Below the pieces are notes generated by a model. It searched no databases. It was not told the DNA's origin and worked only from the letters and a program-made list of their open reading frames with translations. Shown piece by piece: positions 46,904-55,675 of a stretch of 64,000 bases of DNA. How positions within the stretch are numbered: the stretch's first letter is position 1; every line of letters starts with the position of its first letter. This stretch comes from Lactobacillus colini (GTDB lineage: Bacteria; Bacillota; Bacilli; Lactobacillales; Lactobacillaceae), in the NCBI RefSeq assembly GCF_017874575.1, contig NZ_JAGGLU010000001.1, positions 62,001 through 126,000 of the forward strand, in the 5' to 3' direction. Made by a program: the position numbers and the translations under genes.

Positions 46904-49900
46904 ATGGATAAGCAAAAGAAGAGGAATCTTCGAAGTATGCTTATATCAGTTGGTGTAATTATTGTTGCATTATTAGTAGTTTACTTTGGTGCACAAATTA
47001 TTATAAATCAACTTGAACATACAGGGATGGTAACCGAGCGCGATGTGCAAAGCACGATTACCTTAACAAGTAAATATTTTATTCCGTTAGCTGTTATTTT
47101 AGGATTGATTGTCTTAGCTTTAATAGTCTTTTGGAATAAGAGCAGGAAGTTTAATTTCTGGCTAAAATGGGAATCTTTTGTAGTATTTTTGGTAGCTTTG
47201 GTAGTTACACTAAATGTAGTTGTATTCGAACCTATGCAAGCCTTGATGAATGTTAATTTTGCTAATGTTAAGCAAGTTTCTGCTTCGGCAGTTAATGAAG
47301 GTAAGCAAGTCACTAATCAGATTGCAAATGAAGGTACGATTCTTTTAAAGAACGAAAAGAATTATTTACCTATTAAAGCACAGAATATTAACGTCTTTGG
47401 TTGGGCTTCATCTAATCCACTTTATGGTGGTACTGGTTCGGGTGCTGGTAACACTACTAATGCGACTGATATTTATCAGAGTTTAAATGATGCTGGATTT
47501 AAGACTAATGACCAACTCTTAAACTTCTATAAGAAGTATCGTAAAGATCGTCCAACTGTTTCAATGTGGACACAAGATTGGACCTTGCCAGAGCCTAAAG
47601 TTAGCCAGTACTCAACTAGTATGATGAACCATGCTAAAAAGTTCTCAGATACAGCAATGGTCGTTATTGGTCGCTCAGGTGGTGAAGGTGCTGATCTTCC
47701 TACTGATATGAGTAAATTACCAGCAAAATTAAAAAATACAAGTACAGGTAACTTAGACGGTGGCTCAAATGGTGTGTATGCTGGCAATAAAGGCGACTTC
47801 AAAAAGGGACAATCATATCTTGAATTGAGCCAAACTGAAAAGAATATGTTACAGATGGTTAATAAGAATTTTAAGAATGTGATTGTCTTAATCAATTCCT
47901 CTAACCCAATGGAATTAGGATTCTTAAATCAATATTCACATATTAAGAGTGCCTTGTTAATGTCTGGTCCAGGTATGACAGGATTTTCAGCATTAGGTAA
48001 AGTTTTAAATGGTGAAGTAAATCCATCAGGTCGTACACCTGACACTTATGTGTACGATTTGAAGAAGAATCCAAGTTATAATAACTTTGGTGACTTCAGA
48101 TATAGAAATGTTAAAGATGCAACGTTTGTAAATTATGTTGAAGGTATCTATGTTGGCTATAAATACTATGAAACTAGATATTTAAACAATGAAAGTGGTT
48201 ATAAGAAAGCTGTTCTTTACCCATTTGGTTACGGTCTGTCATATACTAAATTCTCTCAAAGAATGAGCAATTTGAAGCGTAATTTTAAGAGTGGTAAATT
48301 TAGCTTTGATGTAACTGTAAGAAATACAGGTAAACGTGCAGGTAAAGATGTTGTCCAAGCTTACTTCACCGCACCTTATAAGAATGGTGGCATTGAAAAG
48401 TCTGCAACTAACTTGTTAGACTTCGCTAAAACCAAGAACTTAAAGCCTGGTGAAAGTCAAACTATTCACTTTAGTTTTAATCAAGAAGATTTAGCTTCAT
48501 GGGATTCAAGCAACGGCGGACGTTATGTGCTTGACTCTGGTCGCTATCAAGTTCAAATTAAAAACAATTCACATGATGTGATTGCTAGTCGTTCATTTAA
48601 TTTGAATAATAAAGTAGTATACGATTCTTCTAACAAGCGTCCAAGTGACAAGGTAGTAGCTAAGAATCAATTCCAGTATGCCAAAGGTGACAATGTCACT
48701 TACTTAAGTAGAAAAGATAACTTCGCTAACTTTGACAAAGCTACTAAGGCTCCAGCAGCTGCAACTTTATCTAAGCATTATCTAGAAACTGCTACTATCG
48801 TAAGCAATAAGAATTATGGCAAGGCTCCTGAGGCTAGCGGTAAGATGCCAAGTCAAAAGCAAGCTAGCAACATTACCTTAAGTGACTTACGTGGTAAAGA
48901 TTATAATGATCAAACATGGAATAAATTGATTAATAAGATGAGTATTAACGATATGAGTAAGGTAATCCAATATGGTGGTTACCAAACATTTAGGAATGCT
49001 CGCATTGGTAAGGTTGAAACTTATGACTTTGATGGTCCTTCAGGACTAAGTTCAACATTCGTTAAGATGAATACCACAATGTTCCCAGCAGCTGAGATGA
49101 TTGCTTCAACTTGGAACAAGAAGTTAGCTTATGACCGTGGCAAGAGCGTTGGTAAGCAAGGTAAAGAATCTGGCGTCTTTGGTTGGTATGGCCCAGCTAT
49201 GAATATTCACCGTTCTGCATTTGGTGGTCGTGACTTTGAATATTACTCAGAAGATCCAATCTTATCTGGTAATATGGGCTCAAATGAAGTTGCTGGCGCT
49301 AAGAGCCAAGGTGTTTACTCTTATATTAAGCACTTCGCTATGAATAACCAAGAAACTAACAGAATGGCGGGCTTGATGACTTGGTCTAATGAACAAGCTA
49401 TTCGTGAAACTTACTTAAAGGCTTTTGAAATGTCGGTTAAGCGCGGTGGTGCTACAGCTGCTATGGATGCCTTTAACTTTATTGGTAATCGTTGGTGTGG
49501 TGCTAATAAGCAATTATTACAAAATGTGCTTCGCAATGAATGGGGCTTTAGAAGATTTGTAGAGACTGACTACTTTGTAGGTAAAGGTGTAATGAATGTG
49601 GATGCAGCTATTGCTAATGGTGGCGATCTAGCATTGTCAACTACTGGTGTAGGTGCAAAAGTTCAATATACTGATAATCCAACCCAAGTTCGTTATATGA
49701 GAAAAGCTGTTCATAATATTCTTTACACTATAGTAAACAGTGGTGCTTACGATAGTGCTAACTATAAGAAGGGTGAAAGTACTTTACTTCCATACCAGAA
49801 GAGCTTCATTACTTACTTTGTAGTTGCATATGTGGTAATAGCATTGATTCAAGTGCTAGTAATCTTCTTATATAGAAGAAAATACGTTAAACCTACTAGT

Positions 49901-49909
49901 CAAAAATAA
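46904..49909 (+). CDS. Membrane-anchored, circularly permuted GH3 glycoside hydrolase
   Basis: 1001 residues. Three membrane helices (~12-32, 58-76, 91-109) lead into the GH3 C-type domain (from ~130, ANEGTILLKNEKNYLPI; probable acid/base Glu261 in SGGEGADL), then YPFGYGLSYTKF (~439-450) and an Fn3-like domain (~465-560). Only after this comes the GH3 N-type barrel (~659-925) with FGGRDFEYYSEDP, KHFAMNNQETNRM and nucleophile Asp889 in FVETDYF. A last helix (~968-990) ends in RRKY. The domain order is reversed against ordinary GH3. Basic flanks put the catalytic part outside the cell. GGAGGG gives the start. Probably trims beta-linked surface or environmental glycans; substrate unknown. Confidence 0.88.
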   Translation: MDKQKKRNLRSMLISVGVIIVALLVVYFGAQIIINQLEHTGMVTERDVQSTITLTSKYFIPLAVILGLIVLALIVFWNKSRKFNFWLKWESFVVFLVALVVTLNVVVFEPMQALMNVNFANVKQVSASAVNEGKQVTNQIANEGTILLKNEKNYLPIKAQNINVFGWASSNPLYGGTGSGAGNTTNATDIYQSLNDAGFKTNDQLLNFYKKYRKDRPTVSMWTQDWTLPEPKVSQYSTSMMNHAKKFSDTAMVVIGRSGGEGADLPTDMSKLPAKLKNTSTGNLDGGSNGVYAGNKGDFKKGQSYLELSQTEKNMLQMVNKNFKNVIVLINSSNPMELGFLNQYSHIKSALLMSGPGMTGFSALGKVLNGEVNPSGRTPDTYVYDLKKNPSYNNFGDFRYRNVKDATFVNYVEGIYVGYKYYETRYLNNESGYKKAVLYPFGYGLSYTKFSQRMSNLKRNFKSGKFSFDVTVRNTGKRAGKDVVQAYFTAPYKNGGIEKSATNLLDFAKTKNLKPGESQTIHFSFNQEDLASWDSSNGGRYVLDSGRYQVQIKNNSHDVIASRSFNLNNKVVYDSSNKRPSDKVVAKNQFQYAKGDNVTYLSRKDNFANFDKATKAPAAATLSKHYLETATIVSNKNYGKAPEASGKMPSQKQASNITLSDLRGKDYNDQTWNKLINKMSINDMSKVIQYGGYQTFRNARIGKVETYDFDGPSGLSSTFVKMNTTMFPAAEMIASTWNKKLAYDRGKSVGKQGKESGVFGWYGPAMNIHRSAFGGRDFEYYSEDPILSGNMGSNEVAGAKSQGVYSYIKHFAMNNQETNRMAGLMTWSNEQAIRETYLKAFEMSVKRGGATAAMDAFNFIGNRWCGANKQLLQNVLRNEWGFRRFVETDYFVGKGVMNVDAAIANGGDLALSTTGVGAKVQYTDNPTQVRYMRKAVHNILYTIVNSGAYDSANYKKGESTLLPYQKSFITYFVVAYVVIALIQVLVIFLYRRKYVKPTSQK

Positions 49910-49926
49910 AAGATACAATTAAGATT

Positions 49927-49961
49927 AAAAGCGTGAAGTTAATTTTTCACGCTTTTATTTT
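49927..49961 (+). terminator. Terminator after the permuted GH3 gene
   Basis: AAAAGCGTGAA and TTCACGCTTTT pair over 11 bp and are followed by TATTTTT. It lies 23 bases before glf, so glf may depend on read-through or a promoter I cannot see. Confidence 0.8.
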
Positions 49962-49983
49962 TGAAAAATAGGTGATTTAACTA

Positions 49984-51087
49984 ATGAAAATTTTGATTGT
50001 AGGGTCTGGCTTATACGGTGCAGTCTTTGCCCATGAAGCCACTAAAAGAGGTCATCAAGTAACCGTAATTGAAAAACGTAACCATATTGCTGGTAATATT
50101 TATACTGAAGAGATCGATGGGATTCAAGTACACAAATATGGTGCCCATATCTTTCATACTTCGAATAAAAAGGTCTGGGATTATATTCAACAATTTGCGG
50201 AATTTAATCGTTATACTAATAGTCCTGTGGCCAATTACAAGGGACACATGTATAATCTTCCATTTAATATGAATACTTTTAGTGAAATGTGGGGCGTTCG
50301 TACACCACAAGAAGCTATGGATAAGATTAATGAGCAACGCAAAGAAATAGCTGGTAAAGAACCACAGAATCTTGAAGAGCAGGCAATTTCTTTAATTGGT
50401 CGTGATATCTATGAGAAATTAATCAAAGGCTATACTGAAAAGCAATGGGGACGTAAGGCTACTGATCTGCCTCCATTCATTATTAAACGATTACCAGTGC
50501 GATTAACCTATGATAATAATTACTTCAATGATGATTACCAAGGCATTCCTAAGGGTGGCTATACTCAAATAGTAGAAAAGATGCTTGATAACCCTAATAT
50601 TACTGTGAAGCTTAATACTGATTTTTTTGATAAGAAAGATGAGTATTTAAAGAGTTTTGATAAGATTGTTTATACAGGACCAATTGATCAATTCTTTGAT
50701 TATAAGTTAGGTCATTTAGAGTATCGTTCCTTAAGATTCGAAACGGAAGAAAAGAATGTTGGCAATTACCAAGGTAATGCTGTAATTAACTATACTGAAG
50801 CCGAAATTCCTTATACCCGTATTATTGAACACAAGCACTTTGAATTTGGGAAGGGTGACGAAGATAAGACAATTATTACTCGAGAATATCCTGCTGAATG
50901 GAAGCCAGGAGATGAGCCATATTACCCAGTAAATGATGATAAGAATAATGAATTGTATGCTGAATATAAAGACCTAGCCGATAAAGAAGATAAGGTTATC
51001 TTTGGTGGACGCTTAGGGCAATATAAGTATTACAATATGGATCAGGTAATTGCCGCTAGTCTTGAAGCTTTTAGGAAGTGGAAATAG
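49984..51087 (+). CDS. glf: UDP-galactopyranose mutase
   Basis: 367 residues. N-terminal FAD-binding VGSGLYGAVFAHEATKRG, then EKRNHIAGNIYTEE, HKYGAHIFHTSNKKVW and the conserved PFNMNTF, KGYTEKQWG and PKGGYTQ elements; C-terminal FGGRLGQYKYYNMDQVI. It converts UDP-galactopyranose to UDP-galactofuranose for surface polysaccharides. TAGGTG is upstream. It is usually found in polysaccharide clusters; here its neighbours are the GH3, GtrA and GT2 genes. Confidence 0.95.
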   Translation: MKILIVGSGLYGAVFAHEATKRGHQVTVIEKRNHIAGNIYTEEIDGIQVHKYGAHIFHTSNKKVWDYIQQFAEFNRYTNSPVANYKGHMYNLPFNMNTFSEMWGVRTPQEAMDKINEQRKEIAGKEPQNLEEQAISLIGRDIYEKLIKGYTEKQWGRKATDLPPFIIKRLPVRLTYDNNYFNDDYQGIPKGGYTQIVEKMLDNPNITVKLNTDFFDKKDEYLKSFDKIVYTGPIDQFFDYKLGHLEYRSLRFETEEKNVGNYQGNAVINYTEAEIPYTRIIEHKHFEFGKGDEDKTIITREYPAEWKPGDEPYYPVNDDKNNELYAEYKDLADKEDKVIFGGRLGQYKYYNMDQVIAASLEAFRKWK

Positions 51088-51100
51088 ATTAAAATAGCTA

Positions 51101-51142
51101 AAAAAGATTAAGAATTCCGTTTTTAGAAATCTTAATCTTTTT
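51101..51142 (+). terminator. Terminator of glf
   Basis: AAAAAGATTAAGA and TCTTAATCTTTTT are perfect inverted repeats 16 bases apart, with a T run. Confidence 0.8.
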
Positions 51143-51164
51143 ATGTTGCACAAAAATTGCAAAA

Positions 51165-51197
51165 ATAAAACCCCTCAGAAATATCATTTCTAAGGGG
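51165..51197 (-). terminator. Terminator of rpmB
   Basis: On the reverse strand CCCCTTAGAAAT and ATTTCTGAGGGG pair over about 12 bp, followed by TTTTATTTTT. Confidence 0.88.
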
Positions 51198-51209
51198 CTT
51201 GGTTGTCAA

Positions 51210-51395
51210 TTAGACACGCGTAACCTTACCGGACTTCAAAGCGCGAGCAGATACCCAAACACGCTTTGGCTTACCGTTAACAAGAATGCGAACTTTTTGA
51301 AGGTTTGGCTTCCATGAACGCCGCACGGAGTTCAAAGCCTTTGAACGCTTGTTACCAAAGACCGTCTTGCGGCCAGTAATAATGTCTTTTGCCAT
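51210..51395 (-). CDS. rpmB: 50S ribosomal protein L28
   Basis: 61 residues: [20 protein letters not shown], then RRSWKPNLQ and [25 protein letters not shown], all typical of L28. AAAGGAGGG lies upstream. It is transcribed alone, divergent from the asp23-fakA operon, which is the usual arrangement in lactobacilli. No zinc-binding cysteines are present. Confidence 0.97.
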   Translation of the reverse strand: MAKDIITGRKTVFGNKRSKALNSVRRSWKPNLQKVRILVNGKPKRVWVSARALKSGKVTRV

Positions 51396-51431
51396 TTGTG
51401 CTAAACCCTCCTTTATCTGTAATAGTACCTA

Positions 51432-51460
51432 CTTAATTTATCACATCGACGATTTTTATG
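51432..51460 (-). promoter_or_regulatory. Promoter of rpmB
   Basis: On the reverse strand TTGCAT, a 17-base spacer and TAAATT, about 40 bases before the rpmB start. Confidence 0.6.
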
Positions 51461-51501
51461 CAATAATATCTAGTTTTTTTCTTGATAATAATTAGCTTAG
51501 C

Positions 51502-51529
51502 TTGATATGGAATGCTGCTATGTTAAAAT
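51502..51529 (+). promoter_or_regulatory. Promoter of the asp23-fakA operon
   Basis: TTGATA, a 16-base spacer and TAAAAT, about 42 bases before the start codon. Confidence 0.6.
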
Positions 51530-51570
51530 AAATTGAGTAAATTTATTCTTCAGTAATGGAGGAAGCACAT

Positions 51571-51933
51571 ATGGCAGTAAAAATTAAGACAAAATATGGC
51601 ATGATAGATATTTCTAATAATGTCATTGCAACCGTTGTTGGCGGTGCTGCAACTTCTAATTATGGAGTTGTAGGCATGGCATCTAAGAATGCAATTCGTG
51701 ATGGCGCATTAACTATCTTAAATCATGAAAATTATCGCCGCGGTGTAGTAATTAAATCAAAAGATAACGATATTATTGTTGATGTTTATATTATTGTTGG
51801 TTATGGATTGAAGATTTCTGAAGTTAGCCGCAATGTTCAAGATAGTGTAAAATATAATCTCGAAAATCTTTTAGGCATTAAGGCAAAATCTGTTAATGTA
51901 GTCGTTCAAGGCGTTAAGATACTTGACGATTAA
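51571..51933 (+). CDS. Asp23/Gls24 family protein (YloU type)
   Basis: 120 residues from the ATG at 51571 with GGAGGAAG at ideal distance; the ATG at 51556 forms part of that site and is rejected. TKYGMIDISNNVIATVVGGAA and DVYIIVGYGLKISEVSRNVQ mark the Asp23 fold. Next to fakA as yloU is next to yloV in Bacillus, which suggests a link with fatty-acid kinase or membrane homeostasis. Second paralogue in this window (other at 22602). Confidence 0.9.
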   Translation: MAVKIKTKYGMIDISNNVIATVVGGAATSNYGVVGMASKNAIRDGALTILNHENYRRGVVIKSKDNDIIVDVYIIVGYGLKISEVSRNVQDSVKYNLENLLGIKAKSVNVVVQGVKILDD

Positions 51934-51951
51934 TGATCCGGAGGAGTTATT

Positions 51952-53613
51952 GTGGTTTTAACTGAAATAGATAGTCAGAAGTTTAAAGATATGGTGCGTG
52001 CAGCTACTCACCGTATGAGTAAGAACTCAGAGTTTGTTAACAAGTTAAATGTTTTCCCAGTCCCTGATGGTGATACTGGTACTAATATGACCTTAACTAT
52101 TGAAAGCGGAGCTAAAGCAGTTAATGAAAATAATAGCCAAGTAGTTGGTGATTTAACTGAAGGCTTAGCTAAAGGGATGCTTATGGGAGCACGGGGTAAC
52201 TCTGGTGTTATTACTTCTCAGCTGTTCCGTGGCTTTTATAAGTCAACTACAGGTAAGGCAACTTTAAGCGCTCAGGACTTGGCTGATGCCTTTTCTAACG
52301 GGGTTGCAACTGCATATAAGGCAGTTATGAAGCCTGTTGAAGGAACTATCTTGACTGTAGCACGCGTAGGGGCTGAAGAGGGTAAGAATAAGGCAGCAGA
52401 AACTGAGGATGTAGCTGAAGTTATGAAGGCTGTTGTAGCAGGAGCTAGAAAGGCTTTAAAGTCAACTCCTGATCTCTTACCTGTCTTAAAGCAAGTAGGC
52501 GTAGTAGATTCTGGTGGTCAAGGTTTAGTCTTTATCTATCAAGGATTCTTAGAAGGATTGCTTGGCGAAAAGGATGATGCCTACCAATTAGATGAAAACG
52601 AAATGGATGAGTTGATCAATGCAGCTCACCACCAAGCAGAAGCTGCCCAAGTACAATTATCTACTAGCGATATTAGTAATGGCTACTGTACTGAAATTAT
52701 GGTTGACCTAGAAGCTGATGTTCCTAACAAGCAAGAATTCAATCTTGAAGAATTTAGACAGCACTTATCTAAGATTGGTGATTCTTTACTAGCTGTTTCT
52801 GATGGAGAAGTTGCTAAGGTTCATGTTCATACAGAGCATCCTGGTGAAGTCTTTACTTATGGTAGCAAGTTTGGTGAGCTTGGTAAGATTAAGATTGACA
52901 ATATGCGAATTCAACATGAAACAATCGTTGAAAATAACGAAGAAAAAGAAGAAGCCGTTGACTTCGCTGTAATTGCTGTTGCTTCTGGTAATGGTATTCG
53001 TGAATTGTTCAAGAGTGAAGGTGTTAACAGGATTATCTCTGGTGGTCAAACCATGAATCCTTCAACTCAAGATATTATTGACGCTATCAAGAAATCTGGC
53101 GCTAGCAAGGCAATTGTATTGCCTAATAACGGTAATATTGTCATGGCTGCTAAACAAGCTGCTGAAGTTAGTGATATACCTGTAGGTATCGTACCAACTA
53201 AGACTATTTCTCAAGGCTTGACTGCAATGCTTTCATTTGATCCTGATGCATCAGTTGAAGAAAATGTCGAAACTATGTCTGAAGATTTGGATGCCGTTGT
53301 TTCTGGTGAGGTGACTCGCGCAATCCGTGATACCGAAATTAATAATGTTCAAATTAAGAAGAATGACTATTTAGGTATCATTGATGGCGATATTAGTGTT
53401 GATAATCCTGACTTAGTTGCTGCAACCGTAGAAATGGTCGAGAAGATGCTTGACGAAGATAGTGAAATTATTACTTTAATGTATGGTAGTGATGCTACTG
53501 AATCTCAAGCTCAAGCCGTTGTAGACCAACTTGAACAAAAGCATGATGACCTAGAATTTGAAATTCATGATGGTGGTCAGCCTGTATACTACTTCTTAGT
53601 TTCAGTAGAATAA
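51952..53613 (+). CDS. fakA: Fatty acid kinase catalytic subunit FakA (DAK2 domain)
   Basis: 553 residues, start GTG after GGAGGAG. The N-terminal DhaL domain shows NKLNVFPVPDGDTGTNMTLT (metal-binding aspartates) and GMLMGARGNSGVI; a middle domain and a C-terminal domain (VIAVASGNGIRELF, GGQTMNPST) complete FakA. With a fatty-acid-binding FakB (DegV family, not in this window) it phosphorylates exogenous fatty acids to acyl phosphate, the substrate of PlsX encoded 2 kb downstream. Confidence 0.93.
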   Translation: MVLTEIDSQKFKDMVRAATHRMSKNSEFVNKLNVFPVPDGDTGTNMTLTIESGAKAVNENNSQVVGDLTEGLAKGMLMGARGNSGVITSQLFRGFYKSTTGKATLSAQDLADAFSNGVATAYKAVMKPVEGTILTVARVGAEEGKNKAAETEDVAEVMKAVVAGARKALKSTPDLLPVLKQVGVVDSGGQGLVFIYQGFLEGLLGEKDDAYQLDENEMDELINAAHHQAEAAQVQLSTSDISNGYCTEIMVDLEADVPNKQEFNLEEFRQHLSKIGDSLLAVSDGEVAKVHVHTEHPGEVFTYGSKFGELGKIKIDNMRIQHETIVENNEEKEEAVDFAVIAVASGNGIRELFKSEGVNRIISGGQTMNPSTQDIIDAIKKSGASKAIVLPNNGNIVMAAKQAAEVSDIPVGIVPTKTISQGLTAMLSFDPDASVEENVETMSEDLDAVVSGEVTRAIRDTEINNVQIKKNDYLGIIDGDISVDNPDLVAATVEMVEKMLDEDSEIITLMYGSDATESQAQAVVDQLEQKHDDLEFEIHDGGQPVYYFLVSVE

Positions 53614-53614
53614 A

Positions 53615-55657
53615 ATGAAAGAACAAACTGAGGATTTATTCTTACCCGTTACTTCCTTGAAGGGAGTAGGAGCTAAGACTGCAGAGTCTTTAGCTTCATT
53701 AGGGATTAATAGTGTTTATGATTTACTTTTTTATTTTCCATTTAGATACGATGATTTAGAAACTTTACCTTTGGACCAAATAATGGATGGACAAAAAGTC
53801 CTTCTCAAGGGTATTGTTACTACTGAACCATTTGTTAGTCATTTTGGTTATCGTAAAAGTCGGCTCAGTTTTAAGATGAGAATTGACCATGAGGTAATCA
53901 TGGTCAATTTTTTTAACCAAGCATGGCTAAAAAAGAGTATTGAGACAGGGGCAGAAATTGCCATTTATGGCAAATATAATGTAGTTAGACAGAGCTTATC
54001 AGGATATAAAGTAGTAGCTCAAAAAGAAGAAGATAAAGATCTAATGCCAATCTATTCTGTTAATAAGCATATTAAGCAAAAAAAGCTGCAATCTTTGATA
54101 GACTTAGCAATTGGAGCGGATCTTACTCTGATAAAAGATACTGTGCCACTTGAATTAAGAAGAAAATATCGCTTAATGACTGACCAAGAGATTATTACTA
54201 ACTTGCATCATCCTCAAGACTCAAATAGTGCCAAGTTAGCTAGAAGAAGTGCTATTTTCAGAGAATTTTTCTTATTTCAGGTTCAACTAGCTCAAATTGT
54301 TAATCAGCGTGATAGTCATTTGCAAGGCATTAGCAAAAAATATGATTTAGAAGCAGTCAAGGATCTAATTACTTCGCTTCCATTTGAGCTTTCACAAGAT
54401 CAAAAGAAAGTTGTTAATGAAATATATGCAGATATGCATGAACCAATTCAAATGCACCGTCTTTTGCAAGGTGATGTAGGTAGCGGTAAGACTGTGGTAG
54501 CAGTATTTGCAATTTATGCAGCGATTACTGCGGGTTTTCAAGCAACATTAATGGTTCCAACCGAAATTCTAGCCCAGCAGCATTTTAATAAGATTGACAG
54601 CATTCTTAGACCATTGGGTGTTAGAGTAGCCTTGCTTACAGGAACAACTAAAGAATTAGAGAAGCAAGAAATTTATCGTGAATTAAAAGATGGCACAATT
54701 AATGTAGTTGTGGGAACTCATGCCTTAATTCAACCTAAAGTTGAATTTAAAGATTTGGGCTTAGTAATTATTGATGAACAGCATCGCTTTGGGGTTAACC
54801 AACGTAGTGAATTAGTTGCTAAAGGAGATAACCCAGATATTTTAGCAATGACAGCTACACCAATTCCAAGGACTTTAGCATTAACTGTATATGGTGATAT
54901 GGCCGTGTCTGAGATTCATACTTTGCCTAATGGTCGTAAGCCTATTGAGTCGCAATGGGTAACTTCTAATCACTTAGATCGAGTTCTAATTAAGATGCGC
55001 CAGCAGCTAGAGGCGGGGTTTCAGATTTATGTGGTAACGCCTTTAATCTCAGAATCAGAAAAAAGCGACCTCAAAAATGCGGAAGATTTGCATAAAAAGA
55101 TTGCCGAGTACTTTTCAGATTATAATGTCGCCTTATTGCATGGTCAGATGAAGGGCGATGATAAGAACGATATTATGTCTGAATTTGTGCAGGGCAATAT
55201 TAATATTTTAGTAACGACTAGCGTAATTGAAGTCGGGGTTGATGTGCCTAATGCTAATATGATGATTATCTTTAATGCAGAAAGATTTGGTCTAAGTCAA
55301 TTGCACCAACTTCGAGGACGTATTGGTCGTGGGCAGACAGCCAGTTATTGCTTCTTTGTTAGTGATCCTAAGAATGAAGAAGCTAAGAGAAGGATGGAGA
55401 TCATTTCGACCACTTCTGACGGCTTTGAACTAGCTCAAGAAGACCTAAAGCTACGTGGCGAAGGAGATGTCTTTGGTAAGGCACAATCGGGTCTACCTCA
55501 GTTTAAGACTGGTGATGTAGTGACGAATTATAATACTCTAGTAGTTGCTAAAAAAGAAGCACGTAATTTAATTAACGATGATCCAAATTTAGAAAAAGAA
55601 GAAAATCATTTCTTAAAGAAAGTTATCCAGTATACTAATAAGCTGCAAAACGATTAA
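53615..55657 (+). CDS. recG: ATP-dependent DNA helicase RecG
   Basis: 680 residues. An N-terminal wedge (OB-fold) domain, then helicase motifs: LLQGDVGSGKTVVAV (Walker A), VIIDEQHRFG (DEQH), AMTATPIPRTLALT, VGVDVPNANMMI and QLRGRIGRG. RecG regresses stalled forks. The start follows the fakA stop after one base; plsX follows 18 bases later. Confidence 0.96.
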   Translation: MKEQTEDLFLPVTSLKGVGAKTAESLASLGINSVYDLLFYFPFRYDDLETLPLDQIMDGQKVLLKGIVTTEPFVSHFGYRKSRLSFKMRIDHEVIMVNFFNQAWLKKSIETGAEIAIYGKYNVVRQSLSGYKVVAQKEEDKDLMPIYSVNKHIKQKKLQSLIDLAIGADLTLIKDTVPLELRRKYRLMTDQEIITNLHHPQDSNSAKLARRSAIFREFFLFQVQLAQIVNQRDSHLQGISKKYDLEAVKDLITSLPFELSQDQKKVVNEIYADMHEPIQMHRLLQGDVGSGKTVVAVFAIYAAITAGFQATLMVPTEILAQQHFNKIDSILRPLGVRVALLTGTTKELEKQEIYRELKDGTINVVVGTHALIQPKVEFKDLGLVIIDEQHRFGVNQRSELVAKGDNPDILAMTATPIPRTLALTVYGDMAVSEIHTLPNGRKPIESQWVTSNHLDRVLIKMRQQLEAGFQIYVVTPLISESEKSDLKNAEDLHKKIAEYFSDYNVALLHGQMKGDDKNDIMSEFVQGNINILVTTSVIEVGVDVPNANMMIIFNAERFGLSQLHQLRGRIGRGQTASYCFFVSDPKNEEAKRRMEIISTTSDGFELAQEDLKLRGEGDVFGKAQSGLPQFKTGDVVTNYNTLVVAKKEARNLINDDPNLEKEENHFLKKVIQYTNKLQND

Positions 55658-55675
55658 AAAAGTGAGAGTGATTAA

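Noticed and set aside
47008-47313. 101-codon reverse frame within the permuted GH3 gene
   Set aside because: Antisense to a well-supported gene, no binding site, low-complexity translation.
50011-50337. 108-codon reverse frame within glf
   Set aside because: Antisense shadow of a conserved FAD-binding region; no start signal.
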